A stretch of 64,000 bases of DNA from positions 310,001 to 374,000 of the forward strand of contig JAVJSV010000012.1 of the NCBI GenBank assembly GCA_040219235.1. The letters are read 5' to 3'. The notes under the pieces were generated by a model. The model saw only the letters and a list, made by a program, of their open reading frames with translations, ran no database searches and had not been told where the DNA came from. This stretch comes from Rhodospirillaceae bacterium (GTDB lineage Bacteria; Pseudomonadota; Alphaproteobacteria; Rhodospirillales; Rhodospirillaceae). The position numbers were made by a program, and so were the translations under genes. This document shows, piece after piece, positions 40,042 through 52,556 of the stretch (the first letter of the stretch is position 1; every line of letters starts with the position of its first letter).

Positions 40042-40701
40042 TCAGGTGTCCAGAATCGACTGACCGGTTTTGGCCCAGTCATCCAGAAACGCTTTCAGGC
40101 CGATGTCGGTCAGCGGATGCTTGTACAACTGCCGTAAGGTTTTCGGCGGCATGGTCGCCACATGCGCGCCCATCCGAGCGGCCTCTAAAATGTGCATGGG
40201 ATGACGAATCGAAGCGACCAGGACTTCGGTTTTGAAATCGTAGTTGGCGTAAATATCGCAGATGTCGTCGATCAAACTCATGCCATCGACGGCTATATCG
40301 TCCAAGCGACCGACGAAGGGCGAGATGAAGGTGGCTCCGGCTTTTGCGGCCAGCAGCGCCTGATTGGCCGAGAAGCACAAGGTGACGTTGACCATCACGC
40401 CGTCGTCGGTCAGGGCTTTGCAACATTTGAGGCCATCGGGGGTCAACGGCACTTTGATCGTGACGTTGGAGGCGATTTTGCGCAGCACCGCCGCTTCTTT
40501 CATCATGGTGTCAAAATCTGTGGCGGTCACTTCGGCGCTCACCGGGCCATCAACAACCTCGCAGATTTCGGCAATCAAGCTGAGGAAGGATTTGCCAGAT
40601 GCGGCCGCCAGTGAAGGGTTGGTGGTGACGCCATCCACCAGGCCGGTTGCGGCAAGGTCTTTAATTTCGTCGGTGTCAGCAGTGTCGATAAAAAATTTCA
40701 T
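40042..40701 (-). CDS. Fructose-6-phosphate aldolase / transaldolase-like protein
   Basis: 219-residue class I aldolase of the short transaldolase (TalB/MipB/FSA) type. The Schiff-base Lys lies in [13 protein letters not shown] near residue 86. [11 protein letters not shown] at the N-terminus, [10 protein letters not shown] and [10 protein letters not shown] are family landmarks. Start [10 protein letters not shown] has CAGGAAC upstream and gives the normal length; a 24-codon extension was rejected. It would act as a transaldolase in the pentose phosphate pathway. Divergent from priA, about 60 bases apart. Confidence 0.92.
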   Translation of the reverse strand: MKFFIDTADTDEIKDLAATGLVDGVTTNPSLAAASGKSFLSLIAEICEVVDGPVSAEVTATDFDTMMKEAAVLRKIASNVTIKVPLTPDGLKCCKALTDDGVMVNVTLCFSANQALLAAKAGATFISPFVGRLDDIAVDGMSLIDDICDIYANYDFKTEVLVASIRHPMHILEAARMGAHVATMPPKTLRQLYKHPLTDIGLKAFLDDWAKTGQSILDT

Positions 40702-40764
40702 AACGGTTCCTGAAGCGATCCCTCTGTCCTGATCAGAGGCGGGGTATGATATGACCAGGACACT

Positions 40765-43020
40765 ATGCAGCAATCAAGTACCCCATCTCAGAGTCTTTTT
40801 ACACCCAACCCGAAGCTGGCCCCTAAATCAGTGACGTTTGGTCCGGGTAATCATGTGGCTGTGCTGCTGCCGTTGCCGGTCGAGGGGGCTTACGATTACC
40901 GGGTGCCAGAGGGGCTCACCCTGACGGTGGGCGATCTGGTTGAAGTGCCCTTAGGCCGCCGATTCGACACCGGCGTGGTCTGGGGCCCAGGGGCGGGTGA
41001 TCTCGATCCCGCCAAAATCAAAGACGTGGTGCACCGGCTCGATCTGCCCCGTCTGCCTCAAGCGCTGATGACGTTCATCGACTGGGTGGCCGATTACACC
41101 GTCCAGCCCAAGGGTGTGGTCCTGCGTATGTCTATGCGCGCGGCGCGGGGGTTAAAACCCGTGGCGCTCGAGACCGAGTATCGGTCAGTTCCAACTCTGC
41201 CCGAAAAACTGCGTCTCACCGAGGCGCGTCAGAAGGTGCTGGATGTTGTCGCCAACTATCCCGTGCGCGGGGCGGCGTCTTTGGCCAAAAAAGCCGGGGT
41301 TAGCGCGTCGGTGGTCAATGGTTTGGCCGACGCTGGGGCGTTGACGGCCAAACAGGTGCCGCCAGCGCATATGTTTAAGGCGCCTGATCCCACACGGCCC
41401 GGTTTGGTCTTGGAACTGGATCAGCGCACCGCCGCCACTGAATTGGCGGCCGCTGTGGGTCAGGGGTTTTCCGTGTCGCTGCTCGAAGGGGTGACTGGCT
41501 CGGGTAAAACCGAAGTGTACTTCGAACCCATCGCCATGGCGCTCAAAGCCAACACCCAGGTTCTGGTGTTGGTGCCGGAGATTGCGCTCACGACCCAATG
41601 GCTGGAGCGGTTTCGGGCGCGGTTTGGCGTTGATCCGGCGGTCTGGCACTCGGATGTTACAGGCAAGGTGCGTCGTGAAACCTGGCGGGCGGCTGGCAAT
41701 GGCGACGCCCGGGTGGTGGTCGGGGCGCGCTCGGCGCTGTTTTTGCCCTTTGTTGATCTCGGTCTCATCGTTGTTGATGAAGAGCACGACGCCGGGTTTA
41801 AACAGGAAGACGGTGTGATTTATCACGCCCGCGATATGGCGGTGGTGCGGGCGCGGGAAGGTAATATTCCCATCGTGCTGGCCTCGGCGACACCGTCGCT
41901 GGAAACCCTGCTCAATGCCCAAGCGGGCCGCTACCGGCATGTCAAACTTGAGGCTCGTGTCGGCGGTGCGACACTACCAGAGGTCACACTCATCAATATG
42001 ATCAAAGACCGGCCTGAAAAGGGCCCCTGGGGCCGCTCCTGGCTGGCGCCGCCGCTGGTGACGGCCATTGATGAAGCGCTGGCCGCGGGCGAGCAGGCGC
42101 TGTTGTTCCTCAATCGGCGCGGTTATGCGCCGCTCACTCTCTGCGGCACCTGCGGGCATCGGCTGCATTGTCCCAGTTGCACCGCCTGGTTGGTCGAGCA
42201 TCGTCTGGCCAAGCGGTTGCAATGTCATCATTGTGGCTTTGTGGCTCCCAAGCCTGAAACTTGTTCCAGTTGTGGCAAGGCCGACAGTTTTGTGCCCTGC
42301 GGCCCCGGCATTGAACGCGTCGCCGAAGAAGCTGCCGCGCGCTGGCCGGAGCATCGCGTGGTGGCTGTTGCCAGTGATACTTTGGAGCGTCCCTCTGCGA
42401 TGGCGGCCCTGGTCGAGGCCGTTGAGCGTGGGCAGATTGATATTATCGTCGGGACCCAAGTGCTGGCCAAAGGGCATCACTTTCCAGGTTTGACTCTGGT
42501 GGGTGTGGTCGATGCGGATCTCGGCTTGTCCAGTTGGGATTTGCGTGCCGGCGAGCGCACCCATCAGTTGTTGCATCAGGTCTCCGGCCGGGCGGGCCGG
42601 GCGCAAAAACCCGGGCGCGTGTTTCTGCAAACCCACGATCCCAAGCATCCCGTCTTGCAGGCCCTAATCAGCGCGGATTCGGATCAATTCATGGAAACGG
42701 AAGCCGATGGCCGGCGGAGCCTGGGTATGCCGCCGTTTGGCCGGCTTGTGGCCCTTATTCTGTCGGGCATGAACGAGGAGGCGGTGCGCCAGGCCGGACG
42801 TGATCTGGCCCGCACGGCCCCAAAAGCCTCCGGAGTGGAAATTCTTGGCCCCGCGCCAGCCTTTATGGCTTTGCTGCGGGGCCGCCATCGTCATCGGTTC
42901 CTGATCAAAGGGCCGCGCAACCGGCTTTTACAGCCACTGATTCGGGCGTGGCTGGGGTCTGTGAAGCTGCCATCATCGGTGCGGGTTCAGGTCGATGTGG
43001 ACCCCTATAGTTTCTATTAA
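40765..43020 (+). CDS. priA: Primosomal helicase PriA
   Basis: Replication-restart helicase of 751 residues. The N-terminal 3'-DNA-binding domain covers about 25-125. The helicase core shows Walker [13 protein letters not shown] near 243, the DEEH box [16 protein letters not shown] near 335 and [20 protein letters not shown] near 560. The zinc-binding insert has [20 protein letters not shown] and CSSCGK. All classical PriA blocks are present. It lies directly upstream of the F1-ATPase operon, a linkage common in alphaproteobacteria, though the 216-base gap suggests separate promoters. Confidence 0.95.
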   Translation: MQQSSTPSQSLFTPNPKLAPKSVTFGPGNHVAVLLPLPVEGAYDYRVPEGLTLTVGDLVEVPLGRRFDTGVVWGPGAGDLDPAKIKDVVHRLDLPRLPQALMTFIDWVADYTVQPKGVVLRMSMRAARGLKPVALETEYRSVPTLPEKLRLTEARQKVLDVVANYPVRGAASLAKKAGVSASVVNGLADAGALTAKQVPPAHMFKAPDPTRPGLVLELDQRTAATELAAAVGQGFSVSLLEGVTGSGKTEVYFEPIAMALKANTQVLVLVPEIALTTQWLERFRARFGVDPAVWHSDVTGKVRRETWRAAGNGDARVVVGARSALFLPFVDLGLIVVDEEHDAGFKQEDGVIYHARDMAVVRAREGNIPIVLASATPSLETLLNAQAGRYRHVKLEARVGGATLPEVTLINMIKDRPEKGPWGRSWLAPPLVTAIDEALAAGEQALLFLNRRGYAPLTLCGTCGHRLHCPSCTAWLVEHRLAKRLQCHHCGFVAPKPETCSSCGKADSFVPCGPGIERVAEEAAARWPEHRVVAVASDTLERPSAMAALVEAVERGQIDIIVGTQVLAKGHHFPGLTLVGVVDADLGLSSWDLRAGERTHQLLHQVSGRAGRAQKPGRVFLQTHDPKHPVLQALISADSDQFMETEADGRRSLGMPPFGRLVALILSGMNEEAVRQAGRDLARTAPKASGVEILGPAPAFMALLRGRHRHRFLIKGPRNRLLQPLIRAWLGSVKLPSSVRVQVDVDPYSFY

Positions 43021-43168
43021 TCCAGAGTCGCTGCGGGACTCTGTTGCAACGCACATCCCGTTATGATACCACCCCATTCGCGGTGGCCGAGGGGTCCGTT
43101 CTGGGTTCCAAGATCGCTAATAAAATCAATCGCTTAGTTCTCATTCAGGATGAGAAAACAGACGAGTC

Positions 43169-43197
43169 TTGGAGCGCTCTGAGACGCGGCTTAAATA
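43169..43197 (+). promoter_or_regulatory. Weak candidate promoter for the atp operon
   Basis: TTGGAG (43169-43174) and TAAATA (43192-43197) are separated by 17 bases, about 40 bases before the atpH start. Each matches only about half of the sigma-70 hexamer, so this is tentative. Confidence 0.25.
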
Positions 43198-43236
43198 TAG
43201 GCTTGGGGCGAACTGTCGCCTTGAAGGGAAATTGGG

Positions 43237-43797
43237 ATGGCATCGGACGGAGCAGTGGTTGGCGGTTTAGCCGCTAGATATGCCTCGGCCCTTTATGACC
43301 TTGCTGATGAGTCCGGCGCACTGGATCTGGTCGCGTCCGACCTCCAGGGTTTGCAGGCTGTTATTGATGAAAACGGCGATTTCACCCGCTTTATCAAAAG
43401 CCCGGTGCTTAGCCGTGAAGACCAAACCAAAGGCATTGCCGCCATTTCAGCCAAAGCGGGCCTGTCTGACATTACCGCGAAATTTCTCGGCTTGATTGCG
43501 AACAATCGCCGTCTTTTCGCCCTGCCGGACATGATCCGTGCCTATCAATCTATTCTGGCGGCCCGCCGTGGTCTGGTTACTGCTGAAGTGACCTCTGCGA
43601 CCGAGTTGTCTGATGGCCAAAGCCAATCTCTGGCGGACGCTCTCAAATCTGCGATCGGTACATCCGTCGCAGTTACCACTAAAGTTGATCCAACCATTCT
43701 TGGTGGGCTGATTGTGCGTGTTGGGTCACGCATGGTCGACAGTTCACTCAAGTCCAAGCTGCAACGCCTGAAGCTATCAATGAAAGGGGTCGGATAA
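43237..43797 (+). CDS. atpH: ATP synthase delta subunit (F1)
   Basis: 186-residue OSCP-type subunit linking F1 to the peripheral stalk. The N-terminal helical domain begins AARYASALYDLADESGAL; the C-terminal signature TILGGLIVRVGSRMVDSSLKSKL is present. GAAGGGA lies before the ATG. First gene of the atpHAGDC operon; its TAA is followed at once by the atpA ATG. F0 genes are elsewhere, as is usual in alphaproteobacteria. Confidence 0.95.
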   Translation: MASDGAVVGGLAARYASALYDLADESGALDLVASDLQGLQAVIDENGDFTRFIKSPVLSREDQTKGIAAISAKAGLSDITAKFLGLIANNRRLFALPDMIRAYQSILAARRGLVTAEVTSATELSDGQSQSLADALKSAIGTSVAVTTKVDPTILGGLIVRVGSRMVDSSLKSKLQRLKLSMKGVG

Positions 43798-45330
<1,533 letters not shown>

Positions 45331-45368
45331 GCGCTGGGACTAGGATCGGATAGGGAAAGGCCCGCGTT

Positions 45369-46256
45369 ATGGCAAGCCTGAAGGACCTGAGGTTACGGAT
45401 CACCTCGGTCCAATCGACCAAGAAGATTACGTCTGCGATGAAGATGGTCGCCGCGTCCAAGTTGCGCCGTGCGCAAGACGCTGCCGAGCAAGCCCGTCCC
45501 TATGCACAACGTATGGAGAGCATGCTGGGCAATCTCGCCGGCGGGGCTGTTGGCCAGGCTGGTGCGCCACCCCTTTTGGCGGGTACCGGGAAAGACGACT
45601 CACACCTTGTTGTTGTGATGACGGCAAACCGCGGGCTTTGCGGCGGCTTCAACACCAACATTATTCGCAGTGCCCGCGCGCTTATCCGCGATTTGCTGGC
45701 GCACGGTAAGGCAGTCAAAATTTACACGGTTGGGACCAAAAGCCGCGACAACCTGAAGCGTGATTACGCCGATCATATGGTCGGTCACTTCGATGAGTTT
45801 GGGCGCACGGTTTCATCCTTCTCTGAGGCCATGCATATCGCTCAGGGTGTGACGTCCATGTTTAACGCGGGTGACTTTGATGTCTGCACGTTGGTGTACG
45901 CCAACTTTGTCTCTGCGATGACGCAAGAAGTGACACGCCAGCAGGTTATTCCGTTCCCCATTCCTGAACTTGCAGAGGGCGAAGAAAGCGCTGCAGGTGG
46001 CGGTGGATACGAGTACGAACCGTCTGATACCGAAATTCTCACTGATCTTTTGCCACGCAATCTGGCGATCCAGATTTTCCGGGCGCTCCTTGAAAACGGA
46101 GCTTCTGAGCAAGGTGCGCGGATGTCTGCCATGGACAGCGCGACTCGCAACGCCGGTGATATGATCGACAAGCTGAAGATGAAATACAACCGTACGCGCC
46201 AAGCGCAGATTACAACTGAACTGATTGAAATCATTTCTGGAGCTGAAGCCCTTTAG
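45369..46256 (+). CDS. atpG: ATP synthase gamma subunit
   Basis: Central rotor shaft, 295 residues. The N-terminal helix [20 protein letters not shown] and C-terminal helix [19 protein letters not shown] are the conserved coiled-coil parts; [17 protein letters not shown] is the usual signature. An internal loop with [17 protein letters not shown] near residue 205 is typical of alphaproteobacterial gamma. GGAAAG lies upstream of the ATG. Confidence 0.97.
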   Translation: MASLKDLRLRITSVQSTKKITSAMKMVAASKLRRAQDAAEQARPYAQRMESMLGNLAGGAVGQAGAPPLLAGTGKDDSHLVVVMTANRGLCGGFNTNIIRSARALIRDLLAHGKAVKIYTVGTKSRDNLKRDYADHMVGHFDEFGRTVSSFSEAMHIAQGVTSMFNAGDFDVCTLVYANFVSAMTQEVTRQQVIPFPIPELAEGEESAAGGGGYEYEPSDTEILTDLLPRNLAIQIFRALLENGASEQGARMSAMDSATRNAGDMIDKLKMKYNRTRQAQITTELIEIISGAEAL

Positions 46257-46273
46257 GGCCTCCAGAATTTTAA

Positions 46274-47725
<1,452 letters not shown>

Positions 47726-47755
47726 AGCTGGAACTGAGACAGGAAAGCAAACGCC

Positions 47756-48172
47756 ATGGCCGATACTCTTCAACTTGATCTTGTGTCACCAGCCAAGCTG
47801 CTGATGTCAGACGCTGTCGGTATGGTGGTTGTGCCGGGTATCGAAGGATACTTCGGCGTGCTGCCAGATCACATGCCGCTGCTGTCGACTCTGCGTCCGG
47901 GTGTTGTGACGGTCCATGAAAGTGTAACGGCAGCACCATCCAAGTCGTTCTTTGTTGATGGCGGGTTTGCTGAGGTGAATCCATCGGGCTGCACTTTGTT
48001 GGTTGATGAAGCCATCGACGTGTCTGAATTGTCATCCGAGGCAATTGCCGCCCGCCGCGCAATCGCAGAGCAGAAACTGCAAAGCGCTTCAAATGACCAA
48101 GAACGCGTCGCGGCAGAAAAAGCAATGTTCGTTGCCGATGAAATGTCCCGCGTTTTAAGTGAAGCTGCTTAA
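47756..48172 (+). CDS. atpC: ATP synthase epsilon subunit
   Basis: 138-residue rotor subunit. The N-terminal beta-sandwich reads LQLDLVSPAKLLMSDAVGMV and VPGIEGYFGVLPDHMPLLS; a C-terminal helical hairpin (about 88-135) is present, so the inhibitory part is not truncated. AGGAAAG precedes the ATG. Last gene of the operon; no clear hairpin terminator was found after it. Confidence 0.95.
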   Translation: MADTLQLDLVSPAKLLMSDAVGMVVVPGIEGYFGVLPDHMPLLSTLRPGVVTVHESVTAAPSKSFFVDGGFAEVNPSGCTLLVDEAIDVSELSSEAIAARRAIAEQKLQSASNDQERVAAEKAMFVADEMSRVLSEAA

Positions 48173-48252
48173 ACCTGCGTTTTGCGCGATAAGCTTCGTT
48201 GTTCTAATCTGTCCTCTGCACCACTGAACCTGCCGTGGGACTCAAACACCCT

Positions 48253-49077
48253 ATGTCCACCTGGACACTAGACGATATTCCCTGGAGCGACTTTGACCCC
48301 ACGAAGGTCAATGCGGATGTGCTCAAGGTCATCAAAACGGCAGCGCTGGTCGAGCGCAATGGCGCAGACTACGGCCATTATCTCGCCAATGTTTTTGAGG
48401 GTGATGAGGTTTTCCAACAGGCCGCACGTGTCTGGGCCGATGAGGAAGAACAGCACGGCATCGTTTTGGGGCAGTGGGCGGCACTGGCCGACCCAACCTT
48501 CGATTTCGACGCCGCGTTTGACACCTTCAAACAGCTCTATCGTATTCCGGTTGAGGCCACCGAGTCCGTTCGTGGGTCCCGTGCGGCTGAACTCTGCGCG
48601 CGCTGTGTTGTGGAAACCGGCACCAGCTCGTTTTACTCGGCCATGCGGGATGCGATTGAGGAGCCTGTGTTGCGGGCGATTTGCAAGCACATCGCCGCCG
48701 ATGAATTCCGGCATTATAAATTGTTCGCCACTCATTTGAGCCGCTATCAGATCCAGGAAAATCTTTCGACCTGGCAGCGCCTCAAAGTGGTTGTCACGCG
48801 GTTCCGTGAAACCTCCGACGATGAATTGGCTTCCGCCTATCATGCCGGTAACAGCCTCGAAGGGCCGTATGAGTGCTCTGCCGCAAGCGCCGCGTATACG
48901 GAACGCGCGTTGGCTTTTTACCAGCACAAACATGTGCGTCGCGCCGGGCATATGATGTCTCAGGCGGCGGGGTTGGAGCCAACGAGTGTGGCCACCAAAC
49001 TTCTTTCAAAAATATTGTGGTGGGGTATTTCGCTAAAGGGGCGTGCTTTTCGAAACCGCGTTGGCAGCGTGACTTAA
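48253..49077 (+). CDS. Ferritin-like diiron-fold protein
   Basis: 274 residues, helical. Two carboxylate-His motifs fit a ferritin-like diiron centre: ADEEEQHGIVLG near residue 68 and ADEFRHYKLFATH near 155, with further Glu candidates in VERNGADYG and VVETGTSSF. It is close to uncharacterised ferritin-like proteins found near atp or lipid genes; an oxygen-dependent oxidase or a hydroxylase is possible. The ATG at 48253 was chosen over a GTG six codons earlier; neither has a strong ribosome site. Its stop overlaps the stop of the convergent rppH gene. Confidence 0.75.
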   Translation: MSTWTLDDIPWSDFDPTKVNADVLKVIKTAALVERNGADYGHYLANVFEGDEVFQQAARVWADEEEQHGIVLGQWAALADPTFDFDAAFDTFKQLYRIPVEATESVRGSRAAELCARCVVETGTSSFYSAMRDAIEEPVLRAICKHIAADEFRHYKLFATHLSRYQIQENLSTWQRLKVVVTRFRETSDDELASAYHAGNSLEGPYECSAASAAYTERALAFYQHKHVRRAGHMMSQAAGLEPTSVATKLLSKILWWGISLKGRAFRNRVGSVT

Positions 49078-49553
49078 TCCGCAGCGACGATATGGTCCTT
49101 AAAAGCCGTAACGATTTGGTTGTATAACTCTTTCTTAAAGCCCACAATCATATCGGGCAGGGTTTTGAATTCCGCCCATTTCCACTCCGAAAATTCTGGG
49201 TGTTCGGTGTCGATGTTGATGTCGGCATCAGTGCCGGTGAAGCGCATCAGATACCACTTCTGCTCCTGGCCACGGTACTTGCCCTTCCACATTTTGGTTT
49301 GCAGGTCTTCCGGCAGGTCATAGCGCAGCCAGTCTTTGGTTTCTGCGATCAGGGCTGCTTTGTTGGTACCGGTTTCTTCTTCCAATTCTCTCAGCGCTGC
49401 GGCGTAAGGGTCTTCCCCCTGATCAAGTCCGCCTTGGGGCATCTGCCAGGCTGGCTCTTTGGTGTCGATACGTTGTGCCACAAATACACGGTTCTCGGCG
49501 TTCAATAGAACGACTCCAACCCCTTGCCGATATCCGCGCTTAGTCTTTGCCAC
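49074..49553 (-). CDS. rppH: RNA pyrophosphohydrolase RppH
   Basis: Nudix enzyme of 159 residues that removes pyrophosphate from mRNA 5' ends and so starts decay. The Nudix box is GGLDQGEDPYAAALRELEEE followed by TG, near residues 42-63. GYRQGVGVVLLNAENRVFVA at the N-terminus and WKWAEFKTLPDMIVGFKKELY at the end match RppH rather than other Nudix enzymes. Final gene in the gpmI-to-rppH run; it starts about 10 bases after the deacetylase stop. Confidence 0.95.
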   Translation of the reverse strand: MAKTKRGYRQGVGVVLLNAENRVFVAQRIDTKEPAWQMPQGGLDQGEDPYAAALRELEEETGTNKAALIAETKDWLRYDLPEDLQTKMWKGKYRGQEQKWYLMRFTGTDADINIDTEHPEFSEWKWAEFKTLPDMIVGFKKELYNQIVTAFKDHIVAAD

Positions 49554-49563
49554 GCCGCGTAAT

Positions 49564-51153
49564 CTATCGAATCAGAACTTGAGACACCGGTGCCAGCGCG
49601 ATGCCGCGTTGGCCGACGTTGTCCAGCCACAGCGTAATACGTTCAAAGGTTACAGGCTTTGCAGAGGCCACGGCGACAGAATTGCCTTTGTATTTGGCCA
49701 GTTGCTCAATGTAATCGAGACGCGCATCGATGGAGGCGCGGAAGGCCCGTTCATCCAACACAATATCTGCCGTCGCCGTTGGCACCCGGTCGTTGCCAAG
49801 ACGCAGGCCAGGCCGCCCTTGGACGTAAAACAGATTGCGGGCGTCCAAATTATTCATCAGCAAATTGATGTGCGAGGTCGACTCCCGGAAGCGGCTGCCA
49901 GAGTTGTCTAAAATACCCGCTGATCCATCAGCCTCATTTAAGATCGCCGTTAAACGTTCGACGTTCTGAATTTGATCAAGAGAGGTCAGCAATCCCAATG
50001 GCCCAGGATCATCCGCTGGGAAACGATTACTCTCAAGCGGCACTTCAACCAGGACTTCATGTCCGGCCTCTGTCGCTCTGCGCAACCAGTCCTGCAAATC
50101 TCGCGTATAGGGGCTAAAGGCCAACGTCACTGATGCTGGCAATGATTTAATGGCGGCTTCGGTGGCCTCACGATTAAGCCCTAGACCTTCAACAATAATG
50201 GCCACCCGCGCTCTGGCGTTGGGGTCCTGCACAAGTTCTTCCGCATCGGGCAGGGTGGAGAAGTGAGGTGGCGCAGCGCTGATGGAACGGCTATCCGTTG
50301 GCGGCGTCACGGGCTCGACCAGACGCGGAGCGTTGCCTTGGGTGCCGTCGGCGGCGGCCGTGTCTGCTGTAAACCGACGTGGTGCTCCGGGCAGGAGCCC
50401 AGGTTTCGCAATCGCGAGGGCATCACGCTCTGGGGCTGACTCTGGGTTCGCGATTGGATCAGTAGTTGCTGGATCTGCGGGTGACGGCAGTGCGGCTAGC
50501 TGCGTGTCTTCAGTCGGATCTTCAGCCGTGAGTTCGGGTGTGTTTGGCTCTAAAACTTCGGCCTGACGTGCGCTTGGTGGCAGCGCGGCTTGATTTAGCC
50601 CAGGCTCACCTTCCTGCGTGCGACGCAGGAGATCGGCCATGGACCCTGTCTGCCGACCCGCACGAGAATCTTGCGGTTCGGTCGTGTCGTCGTTGCCAGC
50701 CAGCCAGGGCCTACGGCTTGCCGAGCGATCGGTTTCGACGGTTGAATCCCCGACGATTTCTGATCCGTCTGTGATGGGCGGTAAGGCGATGGGGCCGTCT
50801 GCGGCTGTTGTCCCAGGCGCGGTTGACCCAGATGCTGCTGGATCAAGGGGCTCCATGGGAATCAGCGTTTCAAGAACCTCTCCATCCTCAGAGACAACCT
50901 GGGCAATTTCTGTCGGAATGCTGCCAGTGACAGGCCCGGCGGACTCGTCGGCGGTCATAACAGCCGTGACAATAAACCCGATCAGCAGAAGACCCATGAC
51001 CCCGCTCAGGCCAAAGGCTATTTTACGACCAAGGCCGCTCTCATCTGAGTCATCGTCGAAGACATCTTCTTCGTAGAAATCTTCGTCATCATCACCACCA
51101 AATGGGTCTTGCGCCTTTTTGTTGCGCTTAAACAGACCTTTGAGTGACGCCAT
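49564..51153 (-). CDS. Divergent polysaccharide deacetylase family protein
   Basis: 529 residues. An acidic N-terminus leads into one membrane helix (near residue 55, IAFGLSGVMGLLLIGFIVTA). A long low-complexity Pro/Asp/Ala/Thr linker (about 80-310) follows, then a C-terminal divergent polysaccharide deacetylase domain (from RARVAIIVEGLGLNREATEA). Such proteins lie beside CtpA and EnvC in alphaproteobacteria and probably act on the periplasmic wall or its polymers. Start chosen at MASLKGLFKRNKK, 15 codons inside the longest reading. Operon order gpmI-envC-ctpA-this-rppH. Confidence 0.85.
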   Translation of the reverse strand: MASLKGLFKRNKKAQDPFGGDDDEDFYEEDVFDDDSDESGLGRKIAFGLSGVMGLLLIGFIVTAVMTADESAGPVTGSIPTEIAQVVSEDGEVLETLIPMEPLDPAASGSTAPGTTAADGPIALPPITDGSEIVGDSTVETDRSASRRPWLAGNDDTTEPQDSRAGRQTGSMADLLRRTQEGEPGLNQAALPPSARQAEVLEPNTPELTAEDPTEDTQLAALPSPADPATTDPIANPESAPERDALAIAKPGLLPGAPRRFTADTAAADGTQGNAPRLVEPVTPPTDSRSISAAPPHFSTLPDAEELVQDPNARARVAIIVEGLGLNREATEAAIKSLPASVTLAFSPYTRDLQDWLRRATEAGHEVLVEVPLESNRFPADDPGPLGLLTSLDQIQNVERLTAILNEADGSAGILDNSGSRFRESTSHINLLMNNLDARNLFYVQGRPGLRLGNDRVPTATADIVLDERAFRASIDARLDYIEQLAKYKGNSVAVASAKPVTFERITLWLDNVGQRGIALAPVSQVLIR

Positions 51154-51263
51154 GGAAAAGGCCACAGTTCTACCCCCACCGAATTGGGTTAAACGCAATC
51201 CGTCAACCTGACCCTATATCGAGGCCCTTAACAGGGCCTTAAAATTGGACAGCCTAGGGCGCC

Positions 51264-52556
51264 CTAGTTGGTCAGGTTTTGCCGGTACAAGGCCAAGCCC
51301 TGGATCAGATCAAGCGCGCGCGCCAGCTGGTAGTCGTCCACATCCTGGGTGGTGCGTTCTGCCGTGGGCTCCGCTTCCTTGATATCCTCGTCCAGTGTGT
51401 CGTTTTCCAAAGATCCGCGTAGGCTGGATTCGCTGCGCTGTCCGCGCGGGGCCAAGCGCTCCACCGTGGCCGGGCGGACAAGAATGTCCGGTTCAATGCC
51501 GGTGCCCTGGATCGAGCGCCCTGAGGGGGTGTAATAGCGCGCCGTGGTCAAGCGCATGGCATTGTTGTCTTGCATTGGAATGATCGTTTGGACCGAGCCT
51601 TTACCGAAGGACTTGGTGCCCAGAATGATCGCGCGGCCATGATCCTGCAGCGCACCCGCAACAATTTCAGAGGCCGATGCTGAACCATCGTTGATCAGCA
51701 CAACAATCGGCATGCTATCGGTTAGATCGCCTTTCTTGGCCATTGTACGCTTGGTTTCTTCGCTATAGCGGGTGCGGGTCGAGACGATTTCGCCCCGGTC
51801 CAAAAAGGTGTCGGTCACGGATTCAGCCTGATCAAGCAATCCGCCCGGATTGTTGCGTAAGTCCAGCACATACCCTTTCAGGGTTGCGCCCAATTCTTGC
51901 TTGATGCTGGCGATGCCTTCTTCAAGCCCGGCCTGGGTTTGCTCGTTAAAGGAAGTGATGCGGATGTATCCGACGTCGCCTTCCGCGCGGTAGCGCACAG
52001 ACCGCACTTTAATGACGGCACGGGTCAGGGTGACGTCAAAAGGCTCAACCCCCTCTCTGCGCACGCCAATGGTGATGTCGGTGTCCACCAGCCCCCGCAT
52101 CATGTCTACGGCGTCACTCAAGGTCAGACCCAGAACGCTCTCACCATCAATGGTGGTGATGTAGTCGTTGGGCTGTAATCCAGCCTCAAAAGCCGGCGTG
52201 TCATCAATCGGGGTGACCACCTTCACAAAACCATTTTCCATGGTGACCTCAATGCCCAAGCCACCAAACTCACCCTTGGTTTGCTCCTGCATGTCTTCGA
52301 AGCTCTTGGCAGTCAGAAAACTGGAATGCGGGTCCAAAGAGGTCAGCATGCCGTTAATAGCGGCTTCAATCAGGTCTTGGTCTGAAATGTCTTCCACATA
52401 ATCCTTGCGGACGCGCTCGAACACATTGCCGAACAGCTCAAGCTGGCGATAGGTGTCGTCAGAAAATTTGTCATCTGACCATGCAGGCGACGACATCGGG
52501 GCGCTCAGGGCACCAAAGGCTAATAAACTAAGGGAAGCAAAAAAAGTTCGGGTCAT
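51264..52556 (-). CDS. ctpA: Carboxy-terminal processing protease CtpA (S41)
   Basis: 430-residue periplasmic serine protease. Signal peptide FFASLSLLAFGALSAPMSSP; PDZ domain about 90-170 (FGGLGIEVTMENGFVKVVTP); S41 catalytic core with Ser in DGSASASEIVAGAL near 289 and Lys in LGTKSFGKGSVQTI near 316, forming the Ser-Lys dyad. It usually trims tail-specific substrates and wall hydrolases, and the adjacent EnvC-like gene fits that role. Its ATG overlaps the envC stop by 4 bases. Confidence 0.95.
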   Translation of the reverse strand: MTRTFFASLSLLAFGALSAPMSSPAWSDDKFSDDTYRQLELFGNVFERVRKDYVEDISDQDLIEAAINGMLTSLDPHSSFLTAKSFEDMQEQTKGEFGGLGIEVTMENGFVKVVTPIDDTPAFEAGLQPNDYITTIDGESVLGLTLSDAVDMMRGLVDTDITIGVRREGVEPFDVTLTRAVIKVRSVRYRAEGDVGYIRITSFNEQTQAGLEEGIASIKQELGATLKGYVLDLRNNPGGLLDQAESVTDTFLDRGEIVSTRTRYSEETKRTMAKKGDLTDSMPIVVLINDGSASASEIVAGALQDHGRAIILGTKSFGKGSVQTIIPMQDNNAMRLTTARYYTPSGRSIQGTGIEPDILVRPATVERLAPRGQRSESSLRGSLENDTLDEDIKEAEPTAERTTQDVDDYQLARALDLIQGLALYRQNLTN

